DNA of 8,554 nucleotides from Candidatus Poribacteria bacterium (GTDB lineage: Bacteria; Poribacteria; WGA-4E; WGA-3G): the NCBI GenBank assembly GCA_028818995.1, contig JAPPMR010000123.1, positions 1-8,554 of the forward strand, in the 5' to 3' direction. Each line of letters begins with the position of its first letter. Within the stretch, counting starts at the first letter, position 1. Both the position numbers and the translations under genes were made by a program. The notes below the pieces were generated by a model. That model was given only the letters and a program-made list of their open reading frames with translations, did no database searches and was not told the DNA's origin. Shown here in pieces: positions 6,676-8,554 of this stretch.

Positions 6676-7072
6676 ACAGGGACGGGCTACTTATGCTTAT
6701 AAGGCAGTTAATGAGATCGAAGAACAGTATAAAAAGAAGTATAAGACTGCTGTCAAGAAGGCACCCGTTCTTGTTAAAACGAATGGGCTTGGACAAACTT
6801 TGGCTTTCATAAAAAGCAAAGGGGGAAAATATGACGACAAAAAAAAGGAAATAATAAAAAACGGCTACGACATATTTTATGAGCAAATTGGTGAATGGCT
6901 GCGTAGTGATGCTGCTAATCAATCGGTTCCGGATGGAGAACTTGTTAAAGAGGTAATAAAACTTGATTCACACGACTATCGGCAGGTTACCGTTGAAACG
7001 CTTGCGCTGCTTAATTGGATGCGCCGTTTTGTTGATGGTCTCATGAAAGACGTGGAGGAGGATAATGAATAA
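6641..7072 (+). CDS. cmr5: Type III-B CRISPR small subunit Cmr5 (Cas11)
   Basis: This 143-residue, mostly helical, lysine-rich protein is recognised as Cmr5, the Cas11-type small subunit that stacks along the inner filament of the complex next to Cmr4. Family markers are the N-terminal EQGRATYAY (residues 12-20), the conserved NGLGQTLAFIKSKGGKY (48-64), a helix with IGEWL (83-87) and the C-terminal DYRQVTVETLALLNWMRRFVDG (112-133). The length is typical. It overlaps cmr4 by 35 nt and cmr6 by 8 nt, which suggests coupled translation of the three backbone and head genes. No anomalies seen. Confidence 0.93.
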   Translation: MAPEVTKLKGIEQGRATYAYKAVNEIEEQYKKKYKTAVKKAPVLVKTNGLGQTLAFIKSKGGKYDDKKKEIIKNGYDIFYEQIGEWLRSDAANQSVPDGELVKEVIKLDSHDYRQVTVETLALLNWMRRFVDGLMKDVEEDNE

Positions 7073-8171
7073 TTATTGTCCATCCGATACAAGAGATATT
7101 GTTGAATCCGAATTCATGTTCAGTTACTCGTTTAATGAAAACAATCGGAGAGACTTAAACCGTGAAGGTAGAGTCCCAGGATATTTACGAGATAAATTTC
7201 GTCAGGAGGGTAAAAATGGTCTTTCAGAAAATGCCCGAGTTTGGGTTGGATCAAAGGATAATAGGTGGTTGGTAACTGATGGGCAACAGAGTTACCCAAT
7301 TAGAAAAGAAAATAATCAGCTTAATGTCTATAAACGCCCCACTATTGAAAACTGCGCGTTAGAATATAGTTATTTTCTCGAAATTGATCCGCCAAGTAAC
7401 ATTAAAGATATTGATTTTCCCAGATATATTCAGCGCCCTAAATCAAGTCTTATCGCCCATCTAAAAGATAGACAAACAACACAACTCCAGCAATTCGTTT
7501 CGCGCGGCATCAAACTTTACTGCGTTGATGCAACGGTTGACTGGCGATTGGTTGTTGGACTCGGCAGTGAGGATGTGCAAGAAACAAGTATGACGTTCCA
7601 TCACATCTATGGTATTCCATATATTCCCGGGAGTGCTGTAAAAGGTGTCCTACGGCATTGGTGGTTGCAGGTTCTGAAAGAGGATAAGAACTTCCTACAG
7701 CAGAATCCGAGTTTCATTAACAGTAACGACGAGATTGACGAATCCATAGCCCTGAAGGATCCCGTGTTTCTCTCAATTTTTGGCAGTCAAGAACAGCGCG
7801 GCGAGGTGCAATTTCTTGATGCTTATCCCGATCCTGAAAAATTCCATTTTGCGATTGACATCATGAATCCGCACTATTCTGATTATTACAGTGGTAAAAA
7901 ACCGCCAACAGACAACCAAAGACTTGCGCTTATCAATTTTCTAACCGTTGAGAAAACTACTTTCCGATTCGCTTTCTTGACACAGAATCAACAATTGCTT
8001 GATAAACTCAAGGATCGATTTCAAGAAGCATTGGAACTAAAAGGTGTTGGTGCGAAAACAGCTGTTGGATATGGGTACTTCCGCTGTTTCAAGGATCAAA
8101 CTGCCACCATCATTGGTAAAGTCAGTCCGCAAAAGCAAATTAGGCAGCAATCCACAACATCGAATGGATAA
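7065..8171 (+). CDS. cmr6: Type III-B CRISPR RAMP protein Cmr6
   Basis: This 368-residue protein is recognised as Cmr6, the single-copy Cas7-like subunit that caps the backbone beside Cmr1. Evidence: the motif YIPGSAVKGVLRHWW (residues 186-200), conserved in Cmr6; FGSQEQRGEVQFLDAYP (239-255); and the glycine-rich loop GVGAKTAVGYGYF (327-339). The first ~150 residues are a less conserved N-terminal extension, and the last ~25 residues are a polar Gln/Ser/Thr tail. GGAGGAGG (7054-7061) lies just before the start, inside cmr5. The 3' end overlaps the likely cas6 start by 8 nt. Identity is firm; length is ordinary for the family. Confidence 0.92.
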   Translation: MNNYCPSDTRDIVESEFMFSYSFNENNRRDLNREGRVPGYLRDKFRQEGKNGLSENARVWVGSKDNRWLVTDGQQSYPIRKENNQLNVYKRPTIENCALEYSYFLEIDPPSNIKDIDFPRYIQRPKSSLIAHLKDRQTTQLQQFVSRGIKLYCVDATVDWRLVVGLGSEDVQETSMTFHHIYGIPYIPGSAVKGVLRHWWLQVLKEDKNFLQQNPSFINSNDEIDESIALKDPVFLSIFGSQEQRGEVQFLDAYPDPEKFHFAIDIMNPHYSDYYSGKKPPTDNQRLALINFLTVEKTTFRFAFLTQNQQLLDKLKDRFQEALELKGVGAKTAVGYGYFRCFKDQTATIIGKVSPQKQIRQQSTTSNG

Positions 8172-8554
8172 ACACCCAATGCTCCAAAACTTCCACTTCA
8201 CCCGCTACCGATTCACCTACACCGTCCAAGAACCGCTAAAGATGCCAGCACACAAAGGCAACATCTTCCGCAGTCGATTTGGATACATCCTACGCCATAT
8301 CGCCTGCATCGGCGATGAAAACCAGTGTGAGACGAGTTGTCAGCTCCCAGAACGGTGTATTTATTCCAAATGCTTTGAAACACCAGTCCCAGACGATAGC
8401 CCGATGTTACGCGGTCAACCGTATGCACCGCATCCGTTTATCCTGCAACCACCGCGCACAGGAAAACAGGAATACGTACCGGGCGACACGTTTGCCTGCA
8501 ATCTAATCCTCATCGGTGAAGCAATCAACCTATTGCCGTGGATTGTACTCACTT
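8164..8554 (+). CDS. cas6: CRISPR pre-crRNA endoribonuclease Cas6 (PF10040-type), 5' part
   Basis: An open frame of 130 codons continues past the window edge. The translation starts MDKHPMLQNFHFTRYRFTYT and matches the Cas6 RAMP family that processes pre-crRNA into crRNAs. Seen: FTYTVQEPLKMPAHKGNIFRSRFGYILRH (residues 17-45); a cysteine series C48, C55, C59, C65, C70 in the usual C..C..C.Y..CFE.P context; PYAPHPFILQPP (86-97); YVPGDTF (104-110); and LILIGEAINLLPWIV (114-128). The ATG at 8164 overlaps the cmr6 stop by 8 nt; an alternative ATG is at 8179, and neither has a good Shine-Dalgarno. G+C by hand count is about 50%, against about 40% in sampled cmr lines, with many C-ending codons. The catalytic region and glycine loop are beyond the window. 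Confidence 0.85.
   Translation, partial: MDKHPMLQNFHFTRYRFTYTVQEPLKMPAHKGNIFRSRFGYILRHIACIGDENQCETSCQLPERCIYSKCFETPVPDDSPMLRGQPYAPHPFILQPPRTGKQEYVPGDTFACNLILIGEAINLLPWIVLT

Noticed and set aside
6563..6922. 119-codon - strand open frame with a hydrophobic stretch
   Set aside because: Antisense to the cmr4 end and cmr5. The hydrophobic run is the complement of Lys-rich codons in cmr5.
8213..8428. 71-codon - strand open frame
   Set aside because: Antisense to cas6, no recognisable motifs and no plausible ribosome binding site context.
8279..8506. 75-codon + strand open frame near the right end
   Set aside because: It overlaps the cas6 5' region in another frame. The cas6 frame (from 8164, open to the window end) has clear family motifs, so this one is a shadow.
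1..8554. CRISPR array or adaptation genes
   Set aside because: No set of regularly spaced direct repeats and no Cas1, Cas2 or reverse transcriptase motifs are visible; they may be outside the window.

Overview
The window is most of a type III-B (Cmr) CRISPR-Cas effector operon, all on the + strand. The order is cmr1, cas10 (cmr2), cmr3, a CARF-domain effector broken by a small mobile element, cmr4, cmr5, cmr6, then the first 130 codons of a Cas6-family crRNA-processing endonuclease that runs off the right edge. Genes overlap or lie within about 14 nt of each other, and good AGGAGG-type ribosome binding sites precede several starts. The host is therefore a bacterium (less likely an archaeon) with about 40% G+C in the cmr genes. 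The sequence does not name it. The GGCGAGGTT-type hairpin inside the mobile element recalls repeats I associate with uncultured environmental lineages such as Poribacteria, but that is a weak guess.

Layout: bases 1-182 are AT-rich and non-coding, with a weak terminator-like hairpin plus T-run and a good sigma70-like promoter. Bases 183-4129 hold cmr1, cas10 and cmr3, all intact. Bases 4144-5620 hold one ancestral gene for a Csm6/Csx1-like (APE2256-type) CARF protein. It is now split by a ~110-bp MITE-like element with 17-bp terminal inverted repeats. Removing the element plus one TA (112 bp) restores a continuous 454-codon frame and rebuilds the CARF core. Bases 5623-8171 hold cmr4, cmr5 and cmr6, all intact. 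Bases 8164-8554 are the 5' part of cas6, with clearly higher G+C.

How the genes work together (family knowledge): Cas6 trims pre-crRNA. Cmr1 and Cmr3-6 with Cas10 assemble on the crRNA, and Cmr4 forms the backbone that cuts target RNA. Target binding turns on the Cas10 cyclase, which makes cyclic oligoadenylates that switch on CARF effectors. Here Cas10 keeps DGDD and GGDD palm motifs but has no visible HD nuclease domain, and the only CARF effector in the window is interrupted. As read, this locus should still process crRNA, cut RNA and probably make the second messenger, but it has lost its local receiver. No CRISPR array, cas1/cas2, ring nuclease or tRNA/rRNA is visible here; they may lie outside.
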